A stretch of DNA of 64,000 bases from Petrolisthes cinctipes (GCA_033782935.1 JAWQEG010000003.1:4910501-4974500), one strand, 5' to 3'; counted from the first letter of the stretch, positions 23,539 through 36,979 are shown. Notes: a model not told the origin generated them from the sequence alone. Made by a program: numbers and translations.

Positions 23539-24700
23539 TGTTTTTAGCCTATATTTTGAAAATATTCTAGCACTGTACAGATTGCTTCTGGGACCCCAAA
23601 ATATTGAATTTTCGGGTGTTTTGAGCCTGAATTTGAGATATAAACAAACGGGTACAGAATATACATGCACATATTGACTTTGGGCACCAAAAATTTCGAT
23701 TTTCAGCATGTTTTGGGCCTGAATTTTGAAAATACTCTAACACGGAGTAGGCATGTACAGATCGCTTCTGGGACCCCAAAATATCGAATTTTCGGGTGTT
23801 TAGGGCCAGAATTTGAGATATAAACGGGTACAGAAGATGCATGCACATATCGACTTTTGGGCACCTAAAAGATCGATTTTCAGTATGTTTTTGGCCTGTA
23901 TTTTGAAAATACTCTAACATGGAGTAAGCATGTACAGATACCTTCTGGGACCTCTAAATATCGAATTTTCGGGTGTTTTGGGACTGAATTTGAGATATCG
24001 ATTTTTTGGCACCTAAAATGTCGATTTTTAGCATGTTTTTAGCCTATATTTTGAAAATTTTCTAGCACTGTAAAGATTGCTTCTGGGACCCCAAAATATT
24101 GAATTTTCGGGTGTTTTGAGCCTGAATTTGAGATATAAACGGGTACAGAAGATACATGCACATATTGACTTTGGGCATCTAAAATATCGATTTTCAGCAT
24201 GTTTTTGGGCCTGAATTTTGAAAATACTCTAACACGGAGTAGGCATGTAGATTGCTTCTGGGACCCCAAAATATCGAATTTTCGGGTGTTTAGGGCCTGA
24301 ATTTGAGATATAAACGGGTACTGAAGATGCATGCACATATCGACTTTTGTGCACCTAAAGGATCGATTTTCAGTATGTTTTGAGCATGTATTTTGAAAAT
24401 ACTCTAACACGGAGTAGGCATGTACAGATCGCTTCTGGGACCCCAAAATATCGAATTTTCGGGTGTTTAGGGCCAGAATTTGAGATATAAACGGGTACAG
24501 AAGATGCATGCACATATCGACTTTTGGGCACCTAAAAGATCGATTTTCAGTATGTTTTCGGCCTGTATTTTGAAAATACTCTAACACGGAGTAGGCATGT
24601 ACAGATACCTTCTGGGACCTCTAAATATCGAATTTTCGGGTGTTTTGGGACTGAATTTGAGATATAGATTTTTTGTCACCTAAAATGTCGATTTTCAGCA
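23539..24700. repeat. HOR units between the two 2063-offset copies
   Basis: Unit starts (length): 23539 (495), 24034 (667). The 495-bp unit is a 491-bp trimer plus a 4-bp AAAC duplication (GATATAAACAAACGGG at 23637-23652). The 667-bp unit carries a 3-bp loss (GGCATGTAGATTGC near 24243), an added T (CATGTTTTTGGGCCTG) and TAAAGATTGC in a 10-bp-deleted C. Its final B reads GAGATATAGATTTTTTGTC, so its EcoRV site is lost. ACATGGAGTAAGC near 23918 recurs near 25648. Confidence 0.8.
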
Positions 24701-25546
24701 TGTTTTTAGCCTATATTTTGAAAATATTCTAGAACTGTGTAGGCATGTACAGATTGCTTCTGGGACCCCAAAATATTGAATTTTCGGGTGTTTTGAGCCT
24801 GAATTTGAGATATAAACGGGTACAGAAAATACATGCACATATTGACTTTGGGCTTCTAAAATATCGATTTTCAGCATGTTTTGGGCCTGTATTTTGAAAA
24901 TACTCTAACACTGAGTAGGCATGTACAGATTGCTTCTTGGACCCCAAAATATTGAATTTTCGGGTGTTTTGAGCCTGAATTTGAGATATAAACGGGTACT
25001 GAAGATGCATGCACATATCGACTTTTGTGCACCTAAAAGATCGATTTTCAGTATGTTTTGAGCATGTATTTTGAAAATACTCTAACACGGAGTAGGCATG
25101 TACAGATCGCTTCTGGGACCCCTAAATATCGAATTTTCGGGTGTTTTGGGACTGAATTTGAGATATCGACTTTTTGGCACCTAAAAGATCGATTTTAAGC
25201 ATGTTTTTAGCCTATATTTTGAAAATATTCTAGCACTGTACAAATTGCTTCTGGGACCCCAAAAAATTGAATTTTCGGGTGTTTTGAGCCTGAATTTGAG
25301 ATATAAACGGGTACAGAAGATACATGCACATATTGACTTTGGGCACCAAAAATATCGATTTTCAGCATGTTTTGGGCCTGAATTTTGAAAATACTCTAAC
25401 ACGGAGTAGGCATGTACAGATCGCTTCTGGGACCCCAAAATATCGAATTTTCGGGTGTTTAGGGCCAGAATTTGAGATACTCTAACACGGAGTAGGCATG
25501 TACAGATCGCTTCTGGGACCCCAAAATATCGAATTTTCGGGTGTTT
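24696..25546. repeat. Duplicated segment, offset 2063, copy 2
   Basis: Second copy of 22633-23483, including the junction GAGATACTCTAACACGG at 25474. Unit starts are 24701 (501) and 25202 (562). Only scattered private changes are visible against copy 1, such as TTCTTGGACC near 24935, CAGAAAATACATG near 24823 and AAAAAATTG near 25260. Presence of the same rare junction in both copies shows the duplication came after the junction formed. Confidence 0.85.
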
Positions 25547-25581
25547 AGGGCCAGAATTTGAGATATAAACGGGTACATATC
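25474..25581. other. Compound junction plus 15-bp deletion
   Basis: After the GAGATA/CTCTAAC join at 25479-25480 the sequence continues as A1 rather than B2. That A1 has a second lesion: GGGTACATATCGAC at 25571-25584, where the usual segment AGAAGATGCATGCAC (15 bp) is missing between two AC dinucleotides. Together they explain the odd 562-bp unit: 166 + 112 + 136 + 148. Confidence 0.87.
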
Positions 25582-25763
25582 GACTTTTGGGCACCTAAAA
25601 GATCGATTTTCAGTATGTTTTTGGCCTGTATTTTGAAAATACTCTAACATGGAGTAAGCATGTACAGATACCTTCTGGGACCTCTAAATATCGAATTTTC
25701 GGGTGTTTTGGGACTGAATTTGAGATAACGATTTTTTGGCACCTAAAATGTCGATTTTTAGCA

Positions 25764-27256
25764 TGTTTTTAGCCTATATTTTGAAAATATTCTAGCACTG
25801 TGTAGGCATGTACAGATTGCTTCTGGGACCCCAAAATATTGAATTTTCGGGTGTTTTGAGCCTGAATTTGAGATATAAACGGGTACAGAAGATACATGCA
25901 CATATTGACTTTGGGCATCTAAAATATCGATTTTCAGCATGTTTTGGGCCTGTATTTTGAAAATACTCTAACAATGAATAGGCATGTACAGATTGCTTCT
26001 GGGACCCCAAAATATTGAATTTTAGGGTGTTTTGAGCCTGAATTTGAGATATAAACGGGTACTGAAGATGCATGCACATATCGACTTTTGTGCACCTAAA
26101 AGATCGATTTTCAGTATGTTTTGAGCATGTATTTTGAAAATACTCTAACACGGAGTAGGCATGTACAGATCGCTTCTGGGACCCCTAAATATCGAATTTT
26201 CGGGTGTTTTGGGACTGAATTTGAGATATCGACTTTTTGGCACCTAAAAGATCGATTTTTAGCATGTTTTTAGCCTATATTTTGAAAATATTCTAGCACT
26301 GTACAGATTGCTTCTGGGACCCAAAAATATTGAATTTTCGGGTGTTTTGAGCCTGAATTTGAGATATAAACGGGTACAGAAGATACATGCACATATTGAC
26401 TTTGGGCATCTAAACTATCGATTTTCAGCATGTTTTGGGCCTGAATTTTGAAAATACTCTAACACGGAGTATGCATGTACAGATCGCTTCTGGGACCCCA
26501 AAATATCGAATTTTCGGGTGTTTAGGGCCAGAATTTGAGATATAAACGGGTACAGAAGATGCATGCACATATCGACTTTTGGGCACCTAAAAGATCGATT
26601 TTCAGTATGTTTTTGGCCTGTATTTTGAAAATACTCTAACACGGAGTAGGCATGTACAGATACCATCTGGGACCTCTAAATAACGAATTTTCGGGTGTTT
26701 TGGGACTAAATTTGAGATATCGATTTTTTGGCACTTAAAATGTCGATTTTTAGCATGTTTTTAGCCTATATTTTGAAAATATTCTAGCACTGTGTAGGCA
26801 TGTACAGATTGCTTCTGGGGCCCCAAAATATTGAATTTTCGGGTGTTTTGAGCCTGAATTTGAGATATAAACGGGTACAGAAGATACATGCATATATTAA
26901 CTTTGGGCACCAAAAATATCGATTTTCAGCATGTTTTGGGCCTGAATTTTGAAAATACTCTAACACGGAGTATGCATGTACAGATCGCTTCTGGGACCCC
27001 AAAATATCGAATTTTCGGGTGTTTAGGGCCAGAATTTGAGATATAAACGGGTACAGAAGATGCATGCACATATCGACTTTTGGGCACCTAAAAGATCGAT
27101 TTTCAGTATGTTTTTGGCCTGTATTTTGAAAATACTCTAACACGGAGTAGGCATTTACAGATACCATCTGGGACCTCTAAATATCGAATTTTCGGGTGTT
27201 TTGGGAATAAATTTGAGATATCGATTTTTTGGCACTTAAAATGTCGATTTTTAGCA
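25764..27256. repeat. HOR block, trimers
   Basis: Unit starts (length): 25764 (501), 26265 (491), 26756 (501). GATACCATCTGGGACC in B1 (near 26661 and 27170) and GGGACTAAATTTGAG/GGCACTTAAAATG mark a local subfamily also seen near 30454-30530. The last B1 (27109-27256) is followed directly by an A2-type monomer at 27257, so one C monomer is missing there. Confidence 0.82.
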
Positions 27257-29200
27257 TGTTTTGGGACTGTATTTTGAAAATACTCTAACACTGAGTAGGC
27301 ATGTACGGATTGCTTCTGGGACCCCAAAATATTGAATTTTCGGGTGTTTTGAGCCTGAATTTGAGATATAAACGGGTACTGAAGATGCATGCACATATCG
27401 ACTTTTGTGCACCTAAAAGATCGATTTTCAGTATGTTTTGAGAATGTATTTTGAAAATACTCTAACACGGAGTAGGCATGTACAGATCGCTTCTGGGACC
27501 CCTAAATATCGAATTTTCGGGTGTTTTGGGACTGAATTTGAGATATCGACTTTTTGGCACCTAAAAGATCGATTTTTAGCATGTTTTTAGCCTATATTTT
27601 GAAAATATTCTAGCACTGAGTAGGCATGTACAGATTGCTTCTGGGACGCCAAAATAATGAATTTTCGGGTGTTTTGAGCCTGAATTTGAGATATAAACGG
27701 GTACAGAAGATACATGCACATATTAATTTTGGGCACCAAAAATATCGATTTTCAGCATGTTTTGGGCCTGAATTTTGAAAATACTCTAACACGGAGTATG
27801 CATGTACAGATCGCTTCTGGGACCCCAAAATATCGAATTTTCGGGTGTTTAGGGCCAGAATTTGAGATATAAACGGGTACAGAAGATGCATAAACATATC
27901 GACTTTTGGGCACCTAAAAGATCGATTTTTAGTATGTTTTTGGCCTGTATTTTGAAAATACTCTAACACGGAGTAGGCATGTACAGATACCATCTGGGAC
28001 CTCTAAATATCGAATTTTCGGGTGTTTTGGGACTGAATTTGAGATATCGATTTTTTGGCACCTAAAATGTCGATTTTTAGCATGTTTTTAGCCTATATTT
28101 TGAAAATATTCTAGCACTGTGTAGGCATGTACAGATTGCTTCTGGGACCCCAAAATATTGAATTTTCGGGTGTTTTGAGCCTGAATTTGAGATATAAACG
28201 GGTACTGAAGATGCATGCAAATATCGACTTTTGTGCACCTAAAAGATCGATTTTCAGTATGTTTTGAGCATGTATTTTGAAAATACTCTAACACGGAGTA
28301 GGCATGTACAGATCGCTTCTAGGACCCCTAAATATCGAATTTTCGGGTGTTTTGGGACTGAATTTGAGATATCGACTTTTTGGCACCTAAAAGATCGATT
28401 TTTAGCATGTTTTTAGCCTATATTTTGAAAATATTCTAGCACTGAGTAGGCATGTACAGATTGCTTCTGAGATCCCAAAATATTGAATTTTCGGGTATTT
28501 TGAGCCTGAATTTGAGATATAAACGGGTACAGAAGATACATGCACATATTGACTTTGGGCACCAAAAATATCGATTTTCAGCATGTTTTGGGCCTGAATT
28601 TTGAAAATACTCTAACACGGAGTAGGCATGTACAGATACCTTCTGGGACCTCTAAATATCGCATTTTCGGGTGTTTTGGGACTGAATTTGAGATATCGAT
28701 TTTTTGGCACCTAAAATGTCGATTTTTAGCATGTTTTTAGCCTATATTTTGAAAATATTCTAGCACTGTGTAGGCATGTACAGATTGCTTCTGGGACCCC
28801 AAAATATTGAATTTTCTTGTATTTTGAGCCTGATTTTGAGATATAAACGGGTACAGAAGATACATGCACATATTGACTTTGGGCATCTAAAATATCGATT
28901 TTCAGCATGTTTTGGGCCTGTATTTTGAAAATACTCTAACACTGAGTAGGCATGTACAGATTGCTTCTGGGACCCAAAAATATTGAATTTTCGGGTGTTT
29001 TGAGCCTGAATTTGAGATATAAACGGGTACTGAAGATGCATGCACATATCGACTTTTGTGCACCTAAAAGATCGATTTTCAGTATGTTTTGAGCATGTAT
29101 TTTGAAAAAACTCTAACACGGAGTAGGCATGTACAGATCGCTTCTGGGACCCCTAAATATCGAATTTTCGGGTGTTTTGGGACTGAATTTGAGATATCGA
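27257..29200. repeat. Duplicated segment, offset 3468, copy 1
   Basis: This matches 30725-32668. Unit starts (length): 27257 (325, A2-B2 only), 27582 (501), 28083 (325), 28408 (324), 28732 (501). Shared private variants include TGTTTTGGGACTG, GTACGGATTGC, GGGACGCCAAAATAATG, CATATTAATTTTGGG, GATGCATAAACATATCG, GCATGCAAATATCG, TATCGCATTTTCGG, GCCTGATTTTGAG and TTTTGAAAAAACTC. The series of short dimers is itself conserved between the copies. Confidence 0.85.
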
Positions 29201-30724
29201 CTTTTTGGCACCTATAATATCGATTTTTAGCATGTTTTTAGCCTATATTTTGAAAATATTCTAGCACTGTGTACGCATGTACAGATTGCTTCTGGGACCC
29301 CAAAATATTGAATTTTCGTTTGCTTTGAGCCAGAATTTGAGATATAAACGGGTACAGAAGATACATGCACATACTGACTTTGGGCATCTAAAATATCGAT
29401 TTTCAGCATGTTTTGGGCCTGTATTTTGAAAATACTCTAACAATGAGTAGGCATGTACAGATTGCTTCTGGGACCCCAAAATATTGAATTTTCGGGTGTT
29501 TTGAGCCTGAATTTGAGATATAAACGGGTACTGAAGATGCATGCACATATCGACTTTTGTGCACCTAAAAGATCGATTTTCAGTATGTTTAGAGCATGTA
29601 TTTTGAAAATACTCTAACACGGAGTAGGCATGTACAGATCGCTTCTGGGACCCCTACATATCGAATTTTCGGGTGTTTTGGGACTGAATTTGAGATATCG
29701 ACTTTTTGGCACCTAAAAGATCGATTTTTAGCATGTTTTTAGCCTATATTTTGAAAATATTCTAGCACTGGGTAGGCATGTACAGATTGCTTCTGGGACC
29801 CCAAAATATTGAATTTTCGGGTGTTTTGAGCCTGAATTTGAGATATAAACTGGTACAGAAGATAAATGCACATATCGACTTTGGGCACCAAAAATATCGA
29901 TTTTCAGCATGTTTATGGCCTGAATTTTGAAAATACTCTAACACGGAGTAGGCATGTACAGATCGCTTCTGGGACCCCTAAATATCGAATTTTCGGGGGT
30001 TTTGGGACTGAATTTGAGATATCGACTTTTTGGCACCTAAAAGATCGAATTTTACCATGTTTTTAGCCTATATTTTGAAAATATTCTAGCACTGTACAGA
30101 TTGCTTCTGGGACCCCAAAATATTGAATTTTCGGGTGTTTTGAGCCTGAATTTGAGATATAAACGGGTACAGAAGATACATGCACATATTGACTTTGTGC
30201 ACCAAAAATATCGATTTTCAGCATGTTTTGGGCCTGAATTTTGAAAATACTCTAACACGGAGTAGGCATGTACAGATCGCTTCTGGGACCCCAAAATATC
30301 GAATTTTCGGGTGTTTAGGGCCAGAATTTGAGATATAAACGGGTACAGAAGATGCATGCACATATCGACTTTTGGGCACCTAAAAGATCGATTTTCAGTA
30401 TGTTTTTGGCCTGTATTTTGAAAATACTCTAACACGGAGTAGGCATGTACAGATACCATCTGGGACCTCTAAATATCGAATTTTCGGGTGTTTTGGGACT
30501 AAATTTGAGATATCGATTTTTTGGCACTTAAAATGTCGATTTTTAGCATGTTTTTAGCCTATATTTTGAAAATATTCTAGCACTGTGTAGGCATGTACAG
30601 ATTGCTTCTGGGGCCCCAAAATATTGAATTTTCGGGTGTTTTGAGCCTGAATTTGAGATATAAACGGGTACAGAAGATACATGCACATATTGACTTTGGG
30701 CATCTAAAATATCGATTTTCAGCA
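29201..30724. repeat. HOR units between the two 3468-offset copies
   Basis: Unit starts (length): 29233 (501), 29734 (324), 30058 (491), then the C monomer of the unit at 30549. The 29734 dimer has CACTGGGTAGG in C and TGTTTATGGCCTG at the start of its B-type monomer. The first recurs at 32701, the second at 34034, and GATCGAATTTTA before 30058 recurs before 34182 and 35487. The block is thus a mosaic of pieces found elsewhere in the central zone. Confidence 0.8.
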
Positions 30725-32668
30725 TGTTTTGGGACTGTATTTTGAAAATACTCTAACACTGAGTAGGCATGTACGGATTGCTTCTGGGACCCCAAAATAT
30801 TGAATTTTCGGGTGTTTTGAGCCTGAATTTGAGATATAAACGGGTACTGAAGATGCATGCACATATCGACTATTGTGCACCTAAAAGATCGATTTTTAGT
30901 ATGTTTTGAGAATGTATTTTGAAAATACTCTAACACGGAGTAGGCATGTACAGATCGCTTCTGGGAGCCCTAAATATCGAATTTTCGGGTGTTTTGGGAC
31001 TGAATTTGAGATATCGACTTTTTGGCACCTAAAAGATCGATTTTTAGCATGTTTTTAGCATATATTTTGAAAATATTCTAGCACTGAGTAGGCATGTACA
31101 GATTGCTTCTGGGACGCCAAAATAATGAATTTTCAGGTGTTTTGAGCCTGAATTTGAGATATAAACGGGTACAGAAGATACATGCACATATTAATTTTGG
31201 GCACCAAAAATATCGATTTTCAGCATGTTTTGGGCCTGAATTTTGAAAATACTCTAACACGGAGTATGCATGTACAGATCGCTTCTGGGACCCCAAAATA
31301 TCGAATTTTCGGGTGTTTAGGGCAAGAATTTGAGATATAAACGGGTACAGAAGATGCATAAACATATCGACTTTTGGGCACCTAAAAGATCGATTTTCAG
31401 TATGTTTTTGGCCTGTATTTTGAAAATACTCTAACACGGAGTAGGCATGTACAGATACCATCTGGGACCTCTAAATATCGAATTTTCGGGTGTTTTGGGA
31501 CTGAATTTGAGATATCGATTTTTTGGCACCTAAAATGTCGATTTTTAGCATGTTTTTAGCCTATATTTTGAAAATATTCTAGCACTGTGTAGGCATGTAC
31601 AGATTGCTTCTGGGACCCCAAAATATTGAATTTTCGGGTGTTTTGAGCCTGAATTTGAGATATAAACGGGTACTGAAGATGCATGCAAATATCGACTTTT
31701 GTGCACCTAAAAGATCGATTTTCAGTATGTTTTGAGCATGTATTTTGAAAATACTCTAACACGGAGTAGGCATGTACAGATCGCTTCTAGGACCCCTAAA
31801 TATCGAATTTTCGGGTGTTTTGGGACTGAATTTGAGATATCGACTTTTTGGCACCTAAAAGATCGATTTTTAGCATGTTTTTAGCCTATATTTTGAAAAT
31901 ATTCTAGCACTGAGTAGGCATGTACAGATTGCTTCTGGGATCCCAAAATATTGAATTTTCGGGTATTTTGAGCCTGAATTTGAGATATAAACGGGTACAG
32001 AAGATACATGCACATATTGACTTTGGGCACCAAAAATATCGATTTTCAGCATGTTTTGGGCCTGAATTTTGAAAATACTCTAACACGGAGTAGGCATGTA
32101 CAGATACCTTCTGGGACCTCTAAATATCGCATTTTCGGGTGTTTTGGGACTGAATTTGAGATATCGATTTTTTGGCACCTAAAATGTCGATTTTTAGCAT
32201 GTTTTTAGCCTATATTTTGAAAATATTCTAGCACTGTGTAGGCATGTACAGATTGCTTCTGGGACCCCAAAATATTGAATTTTCGGGTATTTTGAGCCTG
32301 ATTTTGAGATATAAACGGGTACAGAAGATACATGCACATATTGACTTTGGGCATCTAAAATATCGATTTTCAGCATGTTTTGGGCCTGTATTTTGAAAAT
32401 ACTCTAACACTGAGTAGGCATGTACAGATTGCTTCTGGGACCCAAAAATATTGAATTTTCGGGTGTTTTGAGCCTGAATTTGAGATATAAACGGGTACTG
32501 AAGATGCATGCACATATCGACTTTTGTGCACCTAATAGATCGATTTTCAGTAGGTTTTGAGCATGTATTTTGAAAAAACTCTAACACGGAGCAGGCATGT
32601 ACAGATCGCTTCTGGGACCCCTAAATATCGAATTTTCGGGTGTTTTGGGACTGAATTTGAGATATCGA
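30725..32668. repeat. Duplicated segment, offset 3468, copy 2
   Basis: Second copy of 27257-29200. Unit starts inside are 31050 (501), 31551 (325), 31876 (324) and 32200 (501); the first A2-B2 pair is the rest of the unit at 30549. Private changes absent from copy 1 include ACTATTGTGCACC near 30870, CTGGGAGCCC near 30961, CACCTAATAGATCG near 32529 and GGAGCAGGCATG near 32588. At 32701 it continues with a CACTGGGTAGG C monomer, as at 29734, so one 501-bp trimer of the other copy is absent. Confidence 0.85.
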
Positions 32669-33570
32669 CTTTTTGGCACCTAAAAGATCGATTTTTAGCA
32701 TGTTTTTATCCTATATTTTGAAAATATTCTAGCACTGGGTAGGCATGTACAGATTGCTTCTGGGACCCCAAAATATTGAATTTTCGGGTGTTTTGAGGCT
32801 GAATTTGTGATATAAACGGGTACAGAAGATACATGCACATATTGACTTTGGGCACCAAAAATATCGATTTTCAGCATGTTTTGGGCCTGAATTTTGAAAA
32901 TACTCTAACACGGAGTAGGCATGTACAGATCGCTTCTGGGACCCCAAAATATCGAATTTTCGGGTGTTTAGGGACAGAATTTGAGATATAAACGGGTACA
33001 GAAGATGCATGCACATATCGACTTTTGGGCACCTAAAAGATCGATTTTCAGTATGTTTTTGGCCTGTATTTTGAAAATTCTCTAACACGGAGTAGGCATG
33101 TACAGATACCTTCTGGGACCTCTAAATATAGAATTTTCGGGTGTTTTGGGACTGAATTTGAGATATCGATTTTTTAGCACCTAAAATGTCGATTTTTAGC
33201 ATGTTTTTAGCCTATATTTTGAAAATATTCTAGCACTGTGTAGGCATGTACAGATTGCTTTTGGGACCCCAAAATATTGAATTTTCGGGTGTTTTGAGCC
33301 TGAATTTGAGATATAAACGGGTACAGAAGATACATGCACATATTGACTTTGGGCATCTAAAATATCGATTTTCAGCATGTTTTGGGCCTGTATTTTGAAA
33401 ATACTCTAACACTGAGTAGGCATGTACAGATTGCTTCTGGGACCCCAAAATATTGAATTTTCGGGTGTTTTGAACCTGAATTTGAGATATAAACGGGTAC
33501 TGAAGATGCATGCACATATCGACTTTTGTGCACCTAAAAGATCGATTTTCAGTATGTTTTGAGCATGTAT

Positions 33571-33580
33571 TTTGAGGCAT
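33571..33580. other. 20-bp deletion in a B2 monomer
   Basis: TATTTTGAGGCATGTAC replaces the usual sequence in which 20 bp (AAATACTCTAACACGGAGTA) separate TTTTGA from GGCATG. The right half of the dyad is lost. It is unique in the window and gives a 481-bp unit. Confidence 0.87.
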
Positions 33581-36500
33581 GTACAGATCGCTTCTGGGAC
33601 CCCTAAATATCGTATTTTCGGGTGTTCTGGGACTGAATTTGAGATATCGACTTTTTGGCACCTAAAAGATCGATTTTTAGCATGTTTTTAGCCTATATTT
33701 TGAAAATATTCTAGCACTGAGTAGGCATGTACAGATTGCTTCTGGGACCCCAAAATATTGAATTTTCGGGTGTTTTGAGCCTGAATTTGAGATATAAACG
33801 GGTACAGAAGATACATGCACATATTGATTTGGGCACCAAAAATATCGATTTTCAGCATGTTTTGGGCCTGAATTTTGAAAATACTCTAACACGGAGTAGG
33901 CATGTACAGATCGCTTCTGGGACCCCAAAATATCGAATTTTCGGGTGTTTAGGGCCAGAATTTGAGATATAAACGGGTACAGAAGATACATGCACATATC
34001 GACTTTGGGCACCAAAAATATCGATTTTCAGCATGTTTATGGCCTGAATTTTGAAAATACTCTAACACGGAGTAGGCATGTACAGATCGCTTCTGGGACC
34101 CCTAAATATCGAATTTTCGGGTGTTTTGGGACTGAATTTGAGATATCGACTTTTTGGCACCTAAAAGATCGAATTTTAGCATGTTTTTAGCCTATATTTT
34201 GAAAATATTCTAGCACTGTACAGATTGCTTCTGGGACCCCAAAATATTGAATTTTCTGGTGTTTTGAGCCTGAATTTGAGATATAAACGGGTACAGAAGA
34301 TACATGCACATATTAACTTTGGGCACCAAAAATATCGATTTTCAGCATGTTTTGGGCCTGAATTTTGAAAAAACTCTAACACGGAGTAGGCATGTACAGA
34401 TCGCTTCTGGGACCCCAAAATATCGAATTTTCGGGTGTTTAGGGCCTGAATTTGAGATACAAACGGGTACTGAAGATGCATGCACATATCGACTTTTGTG
34501 CACCTAAAAGATCGATTTTCAGTATGTTTTGAGCATGTATTTTGAAAATACTCTAACACGGAGTAGGCATGTACAGATCGCTTCTGGGACCCCTAAATAT
34601 CGAATTTTCGGGTGTTTTGGGACTGAATTTGAGATATCGACTTTTTGGCACCTAAAAGATCGATTTTTAGCATGTTTTTAGCCTATATTTTGAAAAAATT
34701 CTAGCACTGTACAGATTGCTTCTGGGACCCCAAAATATTGAATTTTCGGGTGTTTTGAGCCTGAATTTGAGATATAAACGGGTACAGAAGATACATGCAC
34801 ATATTGACTTTGGGCATCTAAAATATCGATTTTCAGCATGTTTTGGGCCTGTTTTTGAAAATACTCTAACACGGAGTAGGCATGTACAGATCGCTTCTGG
34901 GACCCCTAAATATAGTATTTTCGGGTGTTTTGGGACTGAATTTGAGATATCGACTTTTTGGCACCTAAAAGATCGATTTTTAGCATGTTTTTAGCCTATA
35001 TTTTGGAAATATTCTAGGACTGAGTAGGCATGTACAGATTGCTTCTGGGACCCCAAAATATTGAATTTTCGGGTGTTTTGAGCCTGAATTTGAGATATAA
35101 ACGGGTACAGAAGATACATGCACATATTGACTTAGGGCACCAAAAATATCGATTTTCAGCATGTTTTGGGCCTGAATTTTGAAAATACTCTAACACGGAG
35201 TAGGCATGTACAGATTGCTTCTGGGACCCCAAAATATCGAATTTTCGGGTGTTTTGAGCCTGAATTTGAGATATAAACGGGTACTGAAGATGCATGCACA
35301 TATCGACTTTTGTGCACCTAAAAGATCGATTTTCAGTATGTTTTGAGCATGTATTTTGAAAATACTCTAACACGGAGTAGGCATGTACAGATCGCTTCTG
35401 GGACCCCTAAATATCGAATTTTCGGGTGTTTTGGGACTGAATTTGAGATATCGACTTTTTGGCACCTAAAAGATCGAATTTTAGCATGTTTTTAGCCTAT
35501 ATTTTGAAAATATTCTAGCACTGTACAGATTGCTTCTGGGACCCCAAAATATTGAATTTTCGGGTGTTTAGAGCCTGAATTTGAGATATTTTCGGGTACA
35601 GAAGATACATGCACATATTGACTTTGGGCACCAAAAACATCGATTTTCAGCATGTTTTGGGCCTGAATTTTGAAAATACTCTAACACGGAGTAGGCATGT
35701 ACAGATCGCTTCTGGGACCCCAAAATATCGAATTATCGGGTGTTTAGGGCCAGAATTTGAGATATAAACGGGTACAGAAGATGCATGCACATATCGACTT
35801 TTGGGCACCTAAAAGATCGATTTTCAGTATGTTTTTGGCCTGTATTTTGAAAATACTCTAACACGGAGTAGGCATGTACAGATACCTTCTGGGACCTATA
35901 AATATCGAATTTTCGGGTGTTTTGAGACTGAATTTGAGATATCGATTTTTTGGCACCTAAAATGTCGATTTTTAGCATGTTTTTAGCCTATATTTTGAAA
36001 ATATTCTAGCACTGTGTAGGCATGTACAGATTGCTTCTGGGACCCCAAAATATTGAATTTTCGGGTGTTTTGAGCCTGAATTTGAGATATAAACGGGTAC
36101 AGAAGATACATGCACATAATGACTTTGGGCATCTAAAATATCGATTTTCAGCATGTTTTTGGCCTGTATTTTGATAATACTCTAACACTGAGTAGGCATG
36201 TACAGATTGCTTCTGGGACCACAAAATATTGAATTTTCGGGTGTTTTGAGCCTGAATTTGAGATATAAACGGGTACTGAAGATGCATGCACATATCGACT
36301 TTTGTGCACCTAAAAGATCGATTTTCAGTATGTTTTGAGCATGTATTTTGAAAATACTCTAACACGGAGTAGGCATGTACAGATCGCTTCTGGGACCCCT
36401 AAATATCGTATTTTCGGGTGTTTTGGGACTGAATTTGAGATATCGACTTTTTGTCACCTAAAAGATCGATTTTTAGCATGTTTTTCGCCTATATTTTGAA

Positions 36501-36654
36501 AATATTCTAGCACTGAGTAGGCATGTACAGATTGCTTCTGGGACCCCAAAATATTGAATTTTCGGGTGTTTTGATCCTGAATTTGAGATATAAACGGGTA
36601 CAGAAGATACATGCACATATTGACTTTGGGCACCAAAAATATCGATTTTCAGCA

Positions 36655-36831
36655 TGTTTTGGGCCTGAATTTTGAAAATATTCTAGCACTGTGTAGGCAT
36701 GTACAGATCGCTTCTGGGACCCCAAAATATCTTATTTTCGGATGTTTTGAGCCTGAATTTGAGATATAAACGGGTACTGAAGATGCATGCACATATCGAC
36801 TTTTGTGCACCTAAAAGATCGATTTTCAGTA
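36655..36831. repeat. A monomer with a C-type patch
   Basis: The monomer begins as A1 (TGTTTTGGGCCTGAATTTTG), then at about 36678-36697 reads TATTCTAGCACTGTGTAGG, the diagnostic sequence of C. It returns to A sequence (GATCGCTTCTGGGACCCC) and ends as A2 (CTGAAGATGC). A short conversion tract is the simplest reading; a double exchange is the alternative. It also has private ATATCTTATTTTCGGATG. Confidence 0.75.
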
Positions 36832-36979
36832 TGTTTTGAGCATGTATTTTGAAAATACTCTAACACGGAGTAGGCATGTACAGATCGCTTCTGGGACCCC
36901 TAAATATCGAATTTTCGGGTGTTTTGGGACTGAATTTGAGATATCGACTTTTTGGCACCTAAAAGATCGATTTTTAGCA

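Larger units (their letters stand above)
32701..36979. repeat. Irregular HOR block, end of the central zone
   Basis: Unit starts (length): 32701 (501), 33202 (481), 33683 (499), 34182 (491), 34673 (313), 34986 (501), 35487 (491), 35978 (501), 36479 (501). Odd lengths are explained: 481 by a 20-bp deletion at 33575; 499 by GATTTGGGC in C and a 176-bp second monomer with a C-type tail; 313 by a 10-bp-deleted C followed directly by a B with one T lost (GGCCTGTTTTTGAAAAT). GATATTTTCGGGTAC near 35585 replaces GATATAAACGGGTAC in one C. Confidence 0.82.
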
